34,545 nucleotides of DNA, from NCBI GenBank assembly GCA_015233495.1, contig JADFXQ010000018.1, positions 1 to 34,545 on the forward strand, written 5' to 3'. Below, piece after piece: positions 1-7,598 of this stretch. Both the position numbers and the translations under genes were made by a program. The notes below the pieces were generated by a model, which saw nothing but the letters and a program-made list of their open reading frames with translations, was not told the origin of the DNA and ran no database searches. Each line of letters begins with the position of its first letter. Position 1 is the stretch's first letter. The stretch is from Candidatus Omnitrophota bacterium (GTDB taxonomy: Bacteria; Omnitrophota; Gorgyraeia; Zapsychrales; Zapsychraceae).

Positions 1-40
1 CGATAGTCACACTCGTTGGTCACTATGGCATTGCTTGGCT

Positions 41-114
41 TGTAGGGCAAAAAGTGCTCGCGTCGGGATAGCGACGGATTTTTTTGAAAAAAAGGCCGCT
101 TCTTTGGCCCTACA
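41..114. repeat. Imperfect inverted repeat in the gene-free left end
   Basis: The first 283 bases hold no convincing gene. TGTAGGGCAAA (41-51) is matched by TTTGGCCCTACA (103-114) as its reverse complement with one extra base, so the ends look like short terminal inverted repeats. Between them lies a weak terminator-like hairpin, CGTCG/CGACG (61-65/72-76), followed by a T run. This may be a degenerate non-coding element or the 3' end of an upstream transcript; I cannot tell which. Confidence 0.35.
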
Positions 115-283
115 TTGAGCGATCTCGAAGCTGGTCGACCTGTATGACCCCGGCAAAATGCTTCATATCGAGCCCGGAGCTCCTCAAAGATATCTGCTTT
201 GATGATTAAAATTTTTTTCGCCCCCCCAGGGAATAGGGGGTAAGGATCTATGGTATCATTCCCACGTCGAGAAAATAATTTTC

Positions 284-312
284 TTGACAAGCCGGGGAAT
301 AGGGATTATAGT
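284..312 (+). promoter_or_regulatory. Sigma-70 type promoter for the amt leader
   Basis: TTGACA (284-289) and TATAGT (307-312) are separated by exactly 17 bases, close to the housekeeping consensus. Transcription would start near 318-320, giving a leader of about 230 nt before the amt start codon at 547. Confidence 0.8.
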
Positions 313-326
313 TTATTTGTCACTTG

Positions 327-405
327 GAGAGGGGAAAATGATTTTACCTCTCGTAGGGTAAGGAAGCCCGACAATGCATCGCAGCATGGTTGTCGGGCTT
401 TTTTT
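327..405 (+). promoter_or_regulatory. amt leader: two hexaloop hairpins, the second an intrinsic terminator
   Basis: Hairpin 1 pairs 327-336 with 343-352 (one G.A mismatch, one G.U) and leaves the hexaloop AATGAT. After an 11-nt linker, hairpin 2 pairs 364-377 with 384-400 (3-nt bulge at 387-389), leaves the hexaloop ATCGCA and runs into T399-405, so it is an intrinsic terminator. Both loops have A at position 1 and G at position 4. Paired hexaloop hairpins with A1 and G4 are the known RNA targets of ANTAR antiterminators such as NasR and EutV. In characterised cases the second hairpin competes with the terminator, whereas here it sits at the terminator's tip, so the mechanism is uncertain. 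Terminator confidence is high; ANTAR assignment is inference. Confidence 0.6.
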
Positions 406-463
406 ATGCGCGCTTACGGCGCGCTCACATAAACAGGCGAAGACCGTCTTTGGGGCAAAGCTG

Positions 464-505
464 TCCTCTTTTACCGGAAATGGATCCGGGGAAAGAGGAT
501 TTTTT
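464..505 (+). terminator. Second leader terminator before amt, also with an AxxGxx hexaloop
   Basis: TCCTCTTT (464-471) pairs perfectly with AAAGAGGA (492-499). Inside it CCGGA (474-478) pairs with TCCGG (485-489), leaving the hexaloop AATGGA (A1, G4). Six T residues follow at 500-505. It lies only 41 bases before the amt start, so it would act as a second attenuator on the same leader. A convincing partner hairpin directly upstream is not obvious. Confidence 0.7.
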
Positions 506-546
506 ATTTATGTGGCATATTAACCGATTAAAGAAAGGATAAGAAA

Positions 547-1782
547 ATGAACACGATCAATTCGGGAGACACCGGCTGGGTGTTGATCTCATCGGCTTTG
601 GTGATGCTGATGACTCCAGCCCTGGCATTGTTTTACGGCGGCTTGGTCCGGCGGAAAAATTATTTAAGTGTTTTGATGCAGTGTTTTATCACCTTGTGCG
701 TGGTCAGTCTGCTTTGGGTGTTTTGCGGGTATAGTTTATCTTTCGCGCCGGGTAATGGTTTTATCGGCGGTTTGCAGTGGGCGGGCTTGAAAGGAGTTGG
801 AGCGGAGCCGTACGCGGATTACGCGGGCACGATTCCTCATTCGACGTTCATGATTTTTCAGTGTATGTTTGCGGTAATTACGCCGGCTTTGATTATCGGC
901 GCGTTCGCGGAACGGATGAAATTTTCGGCGTTTTTACTGTTCACGGTTTTATGGGCGTTTGCCGTATATTTTCCGGTCGCGCATTGGGTTTGGGGCGTGG
1001 GCGGTTGGTTACGCAATATGGGCACGCTGGATTTCGCGGGCGGCACGGTTGTGCATATCAATGCCGGGATCGGGGCTTTGGCAACCGCCCTTATTATAGG
1101 AAAGCGCCGCGGTCTGGAGCGCGGGCCTTTGCCGCCGCATAATTTGCCGTTTACGGTGTTAGGCGCCGGATTGTTGTGGTTCGGCTGGTTTGGGTTTAAC
1201 GCGGGCAGCGCTTTGGCTGCCAATGGTTTAGCTTCCAACGCTTTTGTTGTGACTAACACCGCGGCAGCAGCGGCGGGTTTGATGTGGGCGGTGTTGGAGT
1301 GGTTCGCGAACGGCAAGCCGACGATTTTAGGAACGGTGACTGGAGCGGTTGCCGGTTTGGTAGCGATCACGCCGGCCGCGGGGTTTGTGGACGCGATGGG
1401 CGCGATCTGGATCGGTCTTCTCGTCAGCGTATTTTGTTTTATCGCGGTGAGCGTGATCAAGCCGAAATTCGGGTATGATGATTCTTTGGACGCGTTTGGC
1501 GTGCACGGGATCGGCGGGTTTTGGGGCGCGATCGCGACCGGGATTTTCGCGACCAAGGCAGTGAACGCGGCGGGCGCGGATGGGTTGTTGATGGGAAATC
1601 CGGCGCAGTTTGTGATTCAGTTGAAGGCCGCGTTGATCACGACAGTGTATTCGTTTGTGGTGACGTATGTGATTTATAAGGTCGTTGATTTATTGGTTGG
1701 CGTGCGGGTCGTCGCGAAAGACGAGTCCATCGGCCTGGATTTGACCCAGCATCATGAGGGCGCGTATACGGTGTTGGAATAA
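547..1782 (+). CDS. amt: Ammonium transporter, Amt/MEP/Rh family
   Basis: This is an inner-membrane ammonium channel of 411 residues, the usual length for Amt without a signal peptide. The sequence is almost entirely hydrophobic, with about eleven membrane segments. The start reads GDTGWVLISSALVMLMTPALA and continues FYGGLVRRKN, typical of the family. The twin pore histidines are visible in VVHINAGIGALA and FGVHGIGGFWGA. The start is supported by AAAGGAT just upstream. The next gene is glnB, which encodes the PII protein that in most bacteria blocks Amt when nitrogen is plentiful, so the pair is the classical amt-PII module in reversed order. Expression is probably controlled by the two-terminator leader at 327-505. 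A hairpin repeat, not a plain terminator, separates it from glnB. Confidence 0.96.
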   Translation: MNTINSGDTGWVLISSALVMLMTPALALFYGGLVRRKNYLSVLMQCFITLCVVSLLWVFCGYSLSFAPGNGFIGGLQWAGLKGVGAEPYADYAGTIPHSTFMIFQCMFAVITPALIIGAFAERMKFSAFLLFTVLWAFAVYFPVAHWVWGVGGWLRNMGTLDFAGGTVVHINAGIGALATALIIGKRRGLERGPLPPHNLPFTVLGAGLLWFGWFGFNAGSALAANGLASNAFVVTNTAAAAAGLMWAVLEWFANGKPTILGTVTGAVAGLVAITPAAGFVDAMGAIWIGLLVSVFCFIAVSVIKPKFGYDDSLDAFGVHGIGGFWGAIATGIFATKAVNAAGADGLLMGNPAQFVIQLKAALITTVYSFVVTYVIYKVVDLLVGVRVVAKDESIGLDLTQHHEGAYTVLE

Positions 1783-1790
1783 GCGCTGAG

Positions 1791-1965
1791 CGTTCGGTGA
1801 TGTTGTTTCGCGTTTCGATAAGGGCGCGCGGGGCTGGCGCGGATGTGGTTCCAGCTCAAACAGCTCTCGGCCTTTTTTCTGAACAATCATGGTGGGAAAG
1901 GCCTCGCGAACTTGCTGGAACCACATCCGCGCCAGCCTTTGGGCGCGCGGTTTATGTATCGATGC
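1791..1965. repeat. Long hairpin repeat, copy A (amt-glnB spacer)
   Basis: A 23-bp perfect inverted repeat (1833-1855 with 1914-1936) is bordered outside by GCGCGC cores (1824-1829 and 1943-1948). A nested hairpin GGCCTTT/AAAGGCC lies inside. The left border GTTGTTTCGCGTTTCGATAA and the right border GCGCGCGGTTT.TGTATCG recur in the carB-purF spacer, and the arms recur in changed form there and before carB. It fills the 213-base amt-glnB spacer, so transcripts crossing it would fold into a long stem. Confidence 0.75.
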
Positions 1966-1995
1966 ATTTAACAATTCTTACAAAAGGATGAAATT

Positions 1996-2337
1996 ATGAA
2001 ACTGATTTTCGCGATTATTCAACCGGATCGGCTGGAGGAAGTGAAGCAGGCATTGTATGAAGTGGATGTGAATTTGATTACGGTTGTTCCGGTGTTGGGG
2101 CACGGCCGGCAGATGGGCGTTACGGAAATTTACCGCGGCGGGAAAGAGACGGGAAATCTATTGCGAAAAGTTGAATTGCAGATTGCCGTAAATGATTCCT
2201 TTGTCGATCCGACAATCAAGGCGATTATTAAAGGGGCGCGCACCGGGAATATCGGTGACGGAAAAATTTTTGTTATGGATTTGCCGCGTTGTATCCGCAT
2301 CCGCACCGGGGATGAGGGCGCGGAAGCGATCGGGTGA
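1996..2337 (+). CDS. glnB: Nitrogen regulatory PII protein lacking Tyr51
   Basis: This 113-residue PII signal protein reports 2-oxoglutarate, ATP/ADP and thereby nitrogen status to Amt, glutamine synthetase or other partners. It aligns without gaps to E. coli GlnB through residue 59. Conserved elements are [13 protein letters not shown] at the T-loop base, Lys58, the GDGKIFV segment with Lys90, and RIRTG with Arg101 and Arg103, all ligand-binding positions. At position 51, the tyrosine that GlnD uridylylates in proteobacteria, this protein has glutamate. Covalent uridylylation therefore looks impossible and sensing should rest on ligand binding alone. A good AAAGGATG site precedes the start. 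It could equally be named glnK; the amt linkage favours that role. Confidence 0.93.
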   Translation: MKLIFAIIQPDRLEEVKQALYEVDVNLITVVPVLGHGRQMGVTEIYRGGKETGNLLRKVELQIAVNDSFVDPTIKAIIKGARTGNIGDGKIFVMDLPRCIRIRTGDEGAEAIG

Positions 2338-2340
2338 TTT

Positions 2341-2482
2341 AAAGACACAAGGACAAAAGACACAAGACACAAGTATTCTGCCTGGAAATCATGACTGAAA
2401 AATTATACTCAGGCAAATACGACAAAATATTTCAAATGCCTAAACCAACTGACTGGTGTCTTGTGTCTTTCTTGTGCTTGTA
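2341..2482. repeat. Small inverted-repeat element built on GTGTCTTGTGTCTTT
   Basis: AAAGACACAAGACAC (2356-2370) is perfectly complementary to GTGTCTTGTGTCTTT (2456-2470), and further partial copies of the same word flank both arms (2341-2351 and 2471-2480). A nested TGCCTG/CAGGCA stem lies inside. The same 13-mer recurs once before gltD (12278-12290). It resembles a non-autonomous mobile repeat; no transposase is present here. The glnA promoter begins at its right edge. Confidence 0.6.
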
Positions 2483-2488
2483 AAATTC

Positions 2489-2517
2489 TTGACAACTATA
2501 CCCAAGAAAGATATACT
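2489..2517 (+). promoter_or_regulatory. Sigma-70 type promoter for glnA
   Basis: TTGACA (2489-2494) and TATACT (2512-2517) are separated by 17 bases, a near-perfect promoter. Transcription would start near 2523-2525, only about 16 bases before the terminator stem at 2541. Confidence 0.8.
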
Positions 2518-2540
2518 CAAAAAAATTTAGAAGGGCGATG

Positions 2541-2592
2541 AAGTCCTCCTTTAAAATATTGACATTTTGAGGGAGGACTTTTTCTTTTTTGG
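2541..2592 (+). terminator. Leader terminator/attenuator immediately before glnA
   Basis: A 17-bp stem with only G.U exceptions (2541-2557 with 2564-2580) closes the hexaloop ATTGAC (A1, G4) and is followed by TTTTTCTTTTTT. It stands between the promoter and the glnA start codon at 2624, so most transcripts should end here unless something prevents folding. The loop matches the AxxGxx pattern of the amt leader hairpins. There is no room for a second upstream hairpin if the start site at about 2524 is right. Confidence 0.8.
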
Positions 2593-2623
2593 GACAATTG
2601 ATGAATTAAAAAGGAGAAAAGAC

Positions 2624-4729
2624 ATGGCAGACGCAGTGGAAAAAAAGGAAATGAACGAAATTCCCGAATTATTCGGGTCTAATGTTTTTAGTTTGAAAGT
2701 GATGCGGAACTATTTGTCGGAGAAGGCTTATAATTCGATTAGCAATACGATCAAAAACGGCGGCACGATTGATCCGACGATTGCGGATGAAGTCGCGGAC
2801 GCGATGAAGACCTGGGCGATTGCGAAAGGCGCTACGCATTTTACGCATTGGTTTCAGCCGTTGACCGGTTTGACCGCGGAAAAGCATGACGCGTTTGTGA
2901 CCCCGGAAGGCGTGGAGGGCAACGCGGTGATGAAATTTTCTGGCAAGGAATTGATTCAGGGTGAACCGGACGCATCGAGTTTTCCGTCGGGCGGCCTGCG
3001 TCCCACGTTTGAAGCGCGCGGCTATACTGGTTGGGATCCCACCAGTCCGGCCTTTATCAAAGAAGGGCCGAAAAGCGCGACACTGTGTATTCCGACGTAT
3101 TTTATCGGATATAACGGCGAGGCCTTGGATAAGAAGACGCCGCTCTTGCGGTCGATGAAAGCCCTGAACAAACAGGTCGCTCGTTTAGCCGATATTTTCG
3201 GGATCAAGGCCAAGGCGTTGTCCTATGCGACCCTCGGCGGAGAACAGGAATATTTCCTGATTGATCGGGATTTTTATATGCAACGGATCGACTTGATCCA
3301 GACCGGACGCACTTTGTTCGGAAAAGAGCCGGCCAAGCATCAACAAATGGCGGATCATTATTTCGGCGCCATTCGCACGCGGATCATGGGGTTTATGGAA
3401 GACCTGGACCGGGAGATGTGGAAACTCGGAGCGCCGGTGCGCACGCGGCATAATGAAGTTGCCCCGTCGCAGTTTGAGGTAGCGCCGTTGTTTGAAAGTC
3501 TGAATATCGCGGTGGATCACAATATGTTGACTATGGAAGCCATGCAAAAGGTCGCGGAGAAACACGGCCTGGCGTGTTTATTGCACGAGAAGCCGTTTGC
3601 CGGCGTGAATGGTTCAGGCAAACATAACAATTGGTCCATCTGCGGTCCGGACGGCAAGAATTGGCTTTCCCCGGGAGATAACCCGCATGAAAATGCGAAG
3701 TTTCTCGTCATGTTGGCCGCGGTGATCAAGGCGGTGGATACGCACGCCGACATTTTACGCGCGGCGGTGGCATCAGCGCAGAATGATCATCGTCTGGGCT
3801 CGCATGAAGCGCCGCCGGCGATCATCTCGATTTTCTTGGGCGACCAGTTGACGGATATCATTGAGCAGGTGGAAAAGGGCGGCGCCAAGACTTCGAAAAA
3901 AGGCGGAGTCTTGGAAATCGGCGTGGATGCTTTGCCGAAACTCCCGCGCGACGCCACGGACCGTAACCGGACTTCGCCGTTCGCGTTTACGGGCGCGAAA
4001 TTCGAATTCCGCGCCGTGGGGTCCAGCATGAGTTTGGGCGGCCCGAATATCGTGTTGAATACGATCGTCGCCGAATCGCTCGACGAGATTTGCTCCCGCT
4101 TGGAAGCGGACCGCGCCGTGAAAAAGGATTTCAACGAGTCGGTGCAAAAAATTTTGCAAGATATTGTTAAGAAACACAAGCGCGTGATTTTTAACGGCGA
4201 TAATTATACCGAAGACTGGGTCAAGGAAGCCAAAAAACGCGGCTTGCCGAATATGACTTCGACGCCCGAGGCCTTGGAAGCTTTAAATACCAAGAAGGCC
4301 GCTGACCTGTTTGAAAAATACGGCGTGTTGACCCGCAAGGAATTGAAGTCGCGGTATGATGTTTATAAAGACACTTATAAGACCGTAATAAATTATGAAG
4401 CGGCGTTGTGCGCCGATATGGCCAAGACGTTGATTTTGCCGACGGCGCTTGAATATCAAGCGGAATTGGCGGAAACGATTAAGGCTGTGGAAGGCGTGAA
4501 CAAGACAAAATCCAAGGCCGCGCGTCTGTTGCTCAAACAGATCAGCGATTTGAGCGAGACGGCGTTTGCCGATGTCGCGAAATTGGAAGCGGCGCTGGCT
4601 AAAAGCGATACGGCGAAATGCAAAGCCGGCATGGAGACGGTGCGCGAGTCGATTGACGCGCTGGAAGGGCTGGTTCCTTCGGAAATTTGGCCTTTGCCGT
4701 CCTACGCCGAAATGCTTTTTATGCTTTAA
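2624..4729 (+). CDS. glnA: Glutamine synthetase type III
   Basis: It makes glutamine from glutamate, ammonia and ATP in the cytosol. From the ATG at 2624 the protein has 701 residues, the size of GSIII (GlnN) enzymes and much longer than GSI. I prefer 2624 over the in-frame ATG at 2567 because AAAAAGGAG lies just before it and the upstream extension would be read from the terminator stem. Family motifs include [42 protein letters not shown] and [16 protein letters not shown], followed by the long helical C-terminal region and a [11 protein letters not shown] end. Expression is likely gated by the terminator at 2541-2592. It supplies the glutamine used by at least five enzymes in the window. 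Confidence 0.95.
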   Translation: MADAVEKKEMNEIPELFGSNVFSLKVMRNYLSEKAYNSISNTIKNGGTIDPTIADEVADAMKTWAIAKGATHFTHWFQPLTGLTAEKHDAFVTPEGVEGNAVMKFSGKELIQGEPDASSFPSGGLRPTFEARGYTGWDPTSPAFIKEGPKSATLCIPTYFIGYNGEALDKKTPLLRSMKALNKQVARLADIFGIKAKALSYATLGGEQEYFLIDRDFYMQRIDLIQTGRTLFGKEPAKHQQMADHYFGAIRTRIMGFMEDLDREMWKLGAPVRTRHNEVAPSQFEVAPLFESLNIAVDHNMLTMEAMQKVAEKHGLACLLHEKPFAGVNGSGKHNNWSICGPDGKNWLSPGDNPHENAKFLVMLAAVIKAVDTHADILRAAVASAQNDHRLGSHEAPPAIISIFLGDQLTDIIEQVEKGGAKTSKKGGVLEIGVDALPKLPRDATDRNRTSPFAFTGAKFEFRAVGSSMSLGGPNIVLNTIVAESLDEICSRLEADRAVKKDFNESVQKILQDIVKKHKRVIFNGDNYTEDWVKEAKKRGLPNMTSTPEALEALNTKKAADLFEKYGVLTRKELKSRYDVYKDTYKTVINYEAALCADMAKTLILPTALEYQAELAETIKAVEGVNKTKSKAARLLLKQISDLSETAFADVAKLEAALAKSDTAKCKAGMETVRESIDALEGLVPSEIWPLPSYAEMLFML

Positions 4730-4741
4730 GGTTAACCGCGA

Positions 4742-4780
4742 AGCGTTCGATAGTGTGGGCGCGCGGTTTTTGTATCGACG
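4742..4780. repeat. Remnant of the long hairpin repeat family
   Basis: GCGTTCGATA is followed almost directly by GGGCGCGCGGTTTTTGTATCG. These words are the left and right borders of the hairpin repeats at 1791-1965 and 27040-27215, with the arms missing. It looks like an internally deleted copy. Other right-border remnants occur at 7535-7559 and 12191-12207. Confidence 0.5.
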
Positions 4781-4807
4781 AATAAAAGCAACAGAGATAA
4801 AAATGAT

Positions 4808-4846
4808 TGGTGTCAGGTCCCCTTCCGGGGCTTGACACCATTTTTT
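4808..4846 (+). terminator. Hairpin repeat acting as terminator between glnA and the amidotransferase gene
   Basis: TGGTGTCA (4808-4815) pairs with TGACACCA (4833-4840). Inside it CCCC pairs with GGGG around TTCC, and six T residues follow. It has the shape of an intrinsic terminator for glnA. The core GGTGTCAGGTCCCC resembles short dispersed repeats seen in many bacterial genomes, some linked to REP-type transposases; that link is from memory. It ends only two bases before the next start codon. Confidence 0.65.
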
Positions 4847-4848
4847 CT

Positions 4849-5553
4849 ATGAAGACGATTTTATTTGTTAAACATATTTCTATCGAGGGACCGGGGCGGT
4901 GGGAGCCGGTTTTTCAGAGCCGCGGTTATGCTGCGCAGGCGATTGATTTATCGTGCGGTGACCGCCTTCCGGCGGACTGCCGGGATTTTGCGGCGGTGGT
5001 TGTGCTGGGCGGTCCGATGAATGTTTATGAGGAAGAAACGTATCCGTTTTTGCGCGAAGAAAATATTTTTATCAAAAATATTCTGCGGGAAAAAATTCCT
5101 TATCTGGGGATTTGTTTGGGCGCGCAGTTGCTTACCAAGGCGGCGGGTTTTTGGGTGGGACGTTCCCCTAAGGAGGAAATCGGCTTTTATAAAGTTCGCT
5201 TGACGTCAAAGGGGAAACACGATATTCTTTTTTCCCGAGTTCCGGCAGAGTTGAATGTGTATCAATGGCATGGGGATATGTGTTTGGCTCCGGCAGATAA
5301 TGTTTTGGCCGAGTCCGAGGGTTGTCCGGTGCAGGCGGTGAAATTCGGTCCGGCGGCTTATGGCCTGCAATTTCACGCGGAGATTACCCAGAAAGATATC
5401 ACGGACTGGTCGGACGCGTATCAGCAGCCGAACGGATTATTGCTTGCAAAAAAGGCGAAAATGTTGCAAGATTATCGACAATATGCCCCGGAGTTGGACC
5501 GGACATTGAACGCCGTGGCGGAAAATTTTTTGCAGGTTATGTCTGCGGTATGA
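4849..5553 (+). CDS. Class I glutamine amidotransferase, GMP-synthase-like, substrate unknown
   Basis: This is a free-standing triad-type glutamine amidotransferase domain of 234 residues that should release ammonia from glutamine or hydrolyse a related gamma-glutamyl bond. The catalytic cysteine is Cys89 in YLGICLGAQLL; the His and Glu are in GLQFHAEIT. VVLGGPMNVYEEE and QWHGDM are also typical of the COG0518 group. There is no synthetase domain, so it is not a full GMP synthase. I chose the ATG at 4849 because the N-terminus MKTILFVKHI fits the family; the in-frame TTG at 4807 lies in the hairpin. No Shine-Dalgarno site is present. Its place between glnA and nadE suggests a glutamine or glutamine-conjugate role, but the acceptor is not evident. 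Confidence 0.85.
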   Translation: MKTILFVKHISIEGPGRWEPVFQSRGYAAQAIDLSCGDRLPADCRDFAAVVVLGGPMNVYEEETYPFLREENIFIKNILREKIPYLGICLGAQLLTKAAGFWVGRSPKEEIGFYKVRLTSKGKHDILFSRVPAELNVYQWHGDMCLAPADNVLAESEGCPVQAVKFGPAAYGLQFHAEITQKDITDWSDAYQQPNGLLLAKKAKMLQDYRQYAPELDRTLNAVAENFLQVMSAV

Positions 5554-5598
5554 TTTCCCTCGTTCGCGTAATTCAGTGAGGGATCAAGGAGGGGGCTT

Positions 5599-7281
5599 TT
5601 GCGTATTGCTCTGGCTCAAATCAATCCCACGGTCGGGGATTTGGACGGGAATCGGCATAAAATCGCCGAATATATCCGCCGGGCGCGGGATTTATCCGCG
5701 GATATCGTGGCGTTTCCGGAATGCGCTTTATGCGGATATCCTCCGGAAGATTTGTTGTTGAAGAAGCATTTTGTGCGTGATAATTTAAAGACACTGCGTT
5801 TTTTGATTGCGGAAACCAAACATATCACGGCGATTGTCGGGTTTATCGATCCTGACGCAGCGGGAAACATTTATAACGCGGCCGCAGTTATCAGTCAGGG
5901 AAAACTGGCCGGTGTTTATCGCAAGGAACATCTGCCGAATTACGGCGTGTTCGACGAGAAACGTTATTTTTCTCCGGGAGAGCAGAATCCGGTTTGGCTT
6001 TTTGACTCGGCGCCAGTCGGGGTGAGCATTTGCGAAGATATCTGGCCGGCTGACGGGTCGCATATTTGGCAGGCGGCCGTCGGTGTCCGGGTGATGATCA
6101 ATATTTCTTCTTCGCCCTATGAAATGGGCAAATTAGCGACGCGGCGGAAATTGGTGGCGGCCCGGGCCAAAGATGCCGGGGTTTATTTTGTTTATGTGAA
6201 TTTGGTTGGCGGTCAGGATGAGTTGGTATTTGACGGCGGCAGCTGCGTGATGAATCCGTGCGGAAAAATGATCGCCGCGGCCAAGGCGTTTGCTGAGGAC
6301 ATCCTCTTTGTGGATATTGACCCGCTGCCGGGTGCGATCGCGCGCCGAGAGCGGCGGACCGTGATGGGTTTGACCAGCTCTGCGGAATCCGGAGCGCGGG
6401 CGGCGGTCCCCAACCGGATCGAGCCGGCGCAATCGAAGATTGAACGGGTCTATCGCGCTTTAGTTTTAGGCACGCGGGATTATGTCGCGAAGAATGGTTT
6501 TAAAAAAGTGGTTTTGGGCCTGAGCGGCGGGATCGATTCTGCGTTAGTCGCGGCGATTGCCGTGGACGCGGTCGGCCGGGAGAATGTGGTGGGGGTCACA
6601 ATGCCTTCGCAGTTTACCAGCGGCGCGACGCTGGGTGACGCGAAGCGGCTCGCGGCAAACCTGAACATTGAATTAGTTTCTGTGGCGATTAAACCGGTTT
6701 ATGACCGGTATCTGGAGCAATTGGCTCCGGAGTTTGCCAAAGCGGCTTTGGACGTTACGGAAGAGAATTTGCAGGCGCGCATTCGGGGAAACTTGCTCAT
6801 GGCTTTTTCGAATAAAAAAGGCTGGTTGGTTTTAACGACGGGAAATAAGAGTGAGATGGCGGTGGGGTATTGCACTTTATACGGCGATATGTCCGGCGGG
6901 TTCGCGGTGATTAAAGATGTTTTGAAGACTACGGTATACGCCTTAGCCGCGTTTAAAAATGCCGCGGCGGGATACGATGTGATTCCCCGGTCGGTGATTG
7001 AGCGGCCGCCTACCGCGGAATTGAAAGCGAATCAGAAAGACCAGGATACTTTGCCGCCTTATGATGTGTTGGATGAAATTTTAAAGGCGTACGTTGAAGA
7101 AAGTTTATCTTTAGCGGCGATCGTGAAAAAATTTGGCCAGCCGGATGTGGTGCGCCGGGTGGTCCGGATGGTGGATTTAAGCGAATATAAGCGGCGGCAG
7201 TCTCCGCCGGGAGTGAAGATCACGCCGCGGGCGTTCGGCAAAGACTGGCGTTTGCCGATCACCAACGGATATCGGGAGTAA
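5599..7281 (+). CDS. nadE: Glutamine-dependent NAD+ synthetase
   Basis: It makes NAD+ from deamido-NAD+, ATP and glutamine. The 560-residue protein is a two-domain fusion. Residues 1 to about 260 form a nitrilase-type glutaminase with the Glu-Lys-Cys triad (Glu41 in FPECALCGYP, the Lys in YRKEHLPNYGVFDE, the Cys in VSICEDIW). The rest is the ATP-pyrophosphatase synthetase with the SGGIDSAL P-loop and LVLTTGNKSEMAVGY. This is the ammonia-channelling form rather than the short ammonia-dependent form. The start is TTG at 5599, justified by AAGGAGGGGG at 5586-5595 and the canonical N-terminus MRIALAQINP. A hairpin TCCCTC/GAGGGA lies in the 45-base spacer before it. Confidence 0.95.
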   Translation: MRIALAQINPTVGDLDGNRHKIAEYIRRARDLSADIVAFPECALCGYPPEDLLLKKHFVRDNLKTLRFLIAETKHITAIVGFIDPDAAGNIYNAAAVISQGKLAGVYRKEHLPNYGVFDEKRYFSPGEQNPVWLFDSAPVGVSICEDIWPADGSHIWQAAVGVRVMINISSSPYEMGKLATRRKLVAARAKDAGVYFVYVNLVGGQDELVFDGGSCVMNPCGKMIAAAKAFAEDILFVDIDPLPGAIARRERRTVMGLTSSAESGARAAVPNRIEPAQSKIERVYRALVLGTRDYVAKNGFKKVVLGLSGGIDSALVAAIAVDAVGRENVVGVTMPSQFTSGATLGDAKRLAANLNIELVSVAIKPVYDRYLEQLAPEFAKAALDVTEENLQARIRGNLLMAFSNKKGWLVLTTGNKSEMAVGYCTLYGDMSGGFAVIKDVLKTTVYALAAFKNAAAGYDVIPRSVIERPPTAELKANQKDQDTLPPYDVLDEILKAYVEESLSLAAIVKKFGQPDVVRRVVRMVDLSEYKRRQSPPGVKITPRAFGKDWRLPITNGYRE

Positions 7282-7306
7282 TTTCCCCTTCCCGCGATGA
7301 GCTTCA

Positions 7307-7462
7307 CCCCTCGTAGCTTTGCTGCGCAAAGCAACAGGGGCCGCTGTTTTGCGGCGGATCAACGGTCGCGCCAAACTCGCGCCGCTGCTCCGCTTCGCGA
7401 AGCAGCGGCACTCAAACAGAGGCGCGAGTGGAAATTTTTCCGCTGATCCGCCGCAAAACAGC
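7307..7462. repeat. Nested hairpin array upstream of gltB
   Basis: The 317-base nadE-gltB spacer has no gene. It holds a hairpin CCCCT/AGGGG (7307-7311/7336-7340) with an inner GCTTTGC/GCAAAGC. Next comes a 19-bp perfect inverted repeat (7343-7361/7444-7462) that encloses ACTCGCGCC/GGCGCGAGT (7375-7383/7421-7429), which in turn encloses GCTGCT/AGCAGC (7384-7389/7401-7406). From 7463 to 7598 there is a degenerate copy of the short palindrome (7498-7517) and a GCGCGCGG...GTCGATACGG border remnant (7537-7559). Confidence 0.65.
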
Positions 7463-7598
7463 TTTCGCTCAAAGCGGTAAAAAACAGACGCGACAAACCT
7501 GCCTACAGTCAGGCCTGCAATACGCGGACTGTGAAGCGCGCGGATTTGATGTCGATACGGTTGGAAGCAGTTAATCGGATTATTTAAGGGAAAGAAAG

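Noticed and set aside
318-405. Glutamine riboswitch (glnA RNA motif) in the amt leader
   Set aside because: The conserved GGAAGUA core and the three-way junction pattern I know for that motif are not present; neither are they present before glnA.
250-432. 60-codon open frame over the amt leader
   Set aside because: It covers the promoter, both hairpins and the terminator, has no ribosome binding site, and its peptide resembles nothing; the RNA structure explains the DNA better.
431-460. Partner hexaloop hairpin (loop ACCGTC) for the second amt terminator
   Set aside because: The loop fits AxxGxx but the stem has only three weak pairs; a competing CTTTG/CAAAG hairpin is at least as stable.
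858-1556. Long antisense open frame opposite amt, and similar ones opposite gltB, gltD and carB
   Set aside because: They mirror codon bias of the sense genes, lack start signals and give low-complexity peptides.
2531-2580. Fluoride riboswitch-like start (GGGCGATG) before glnA
   Set aside because: The P1 stem does not pair and the downstream gene is not a fluoride exporter; the sequence is explained by the terminator stem.
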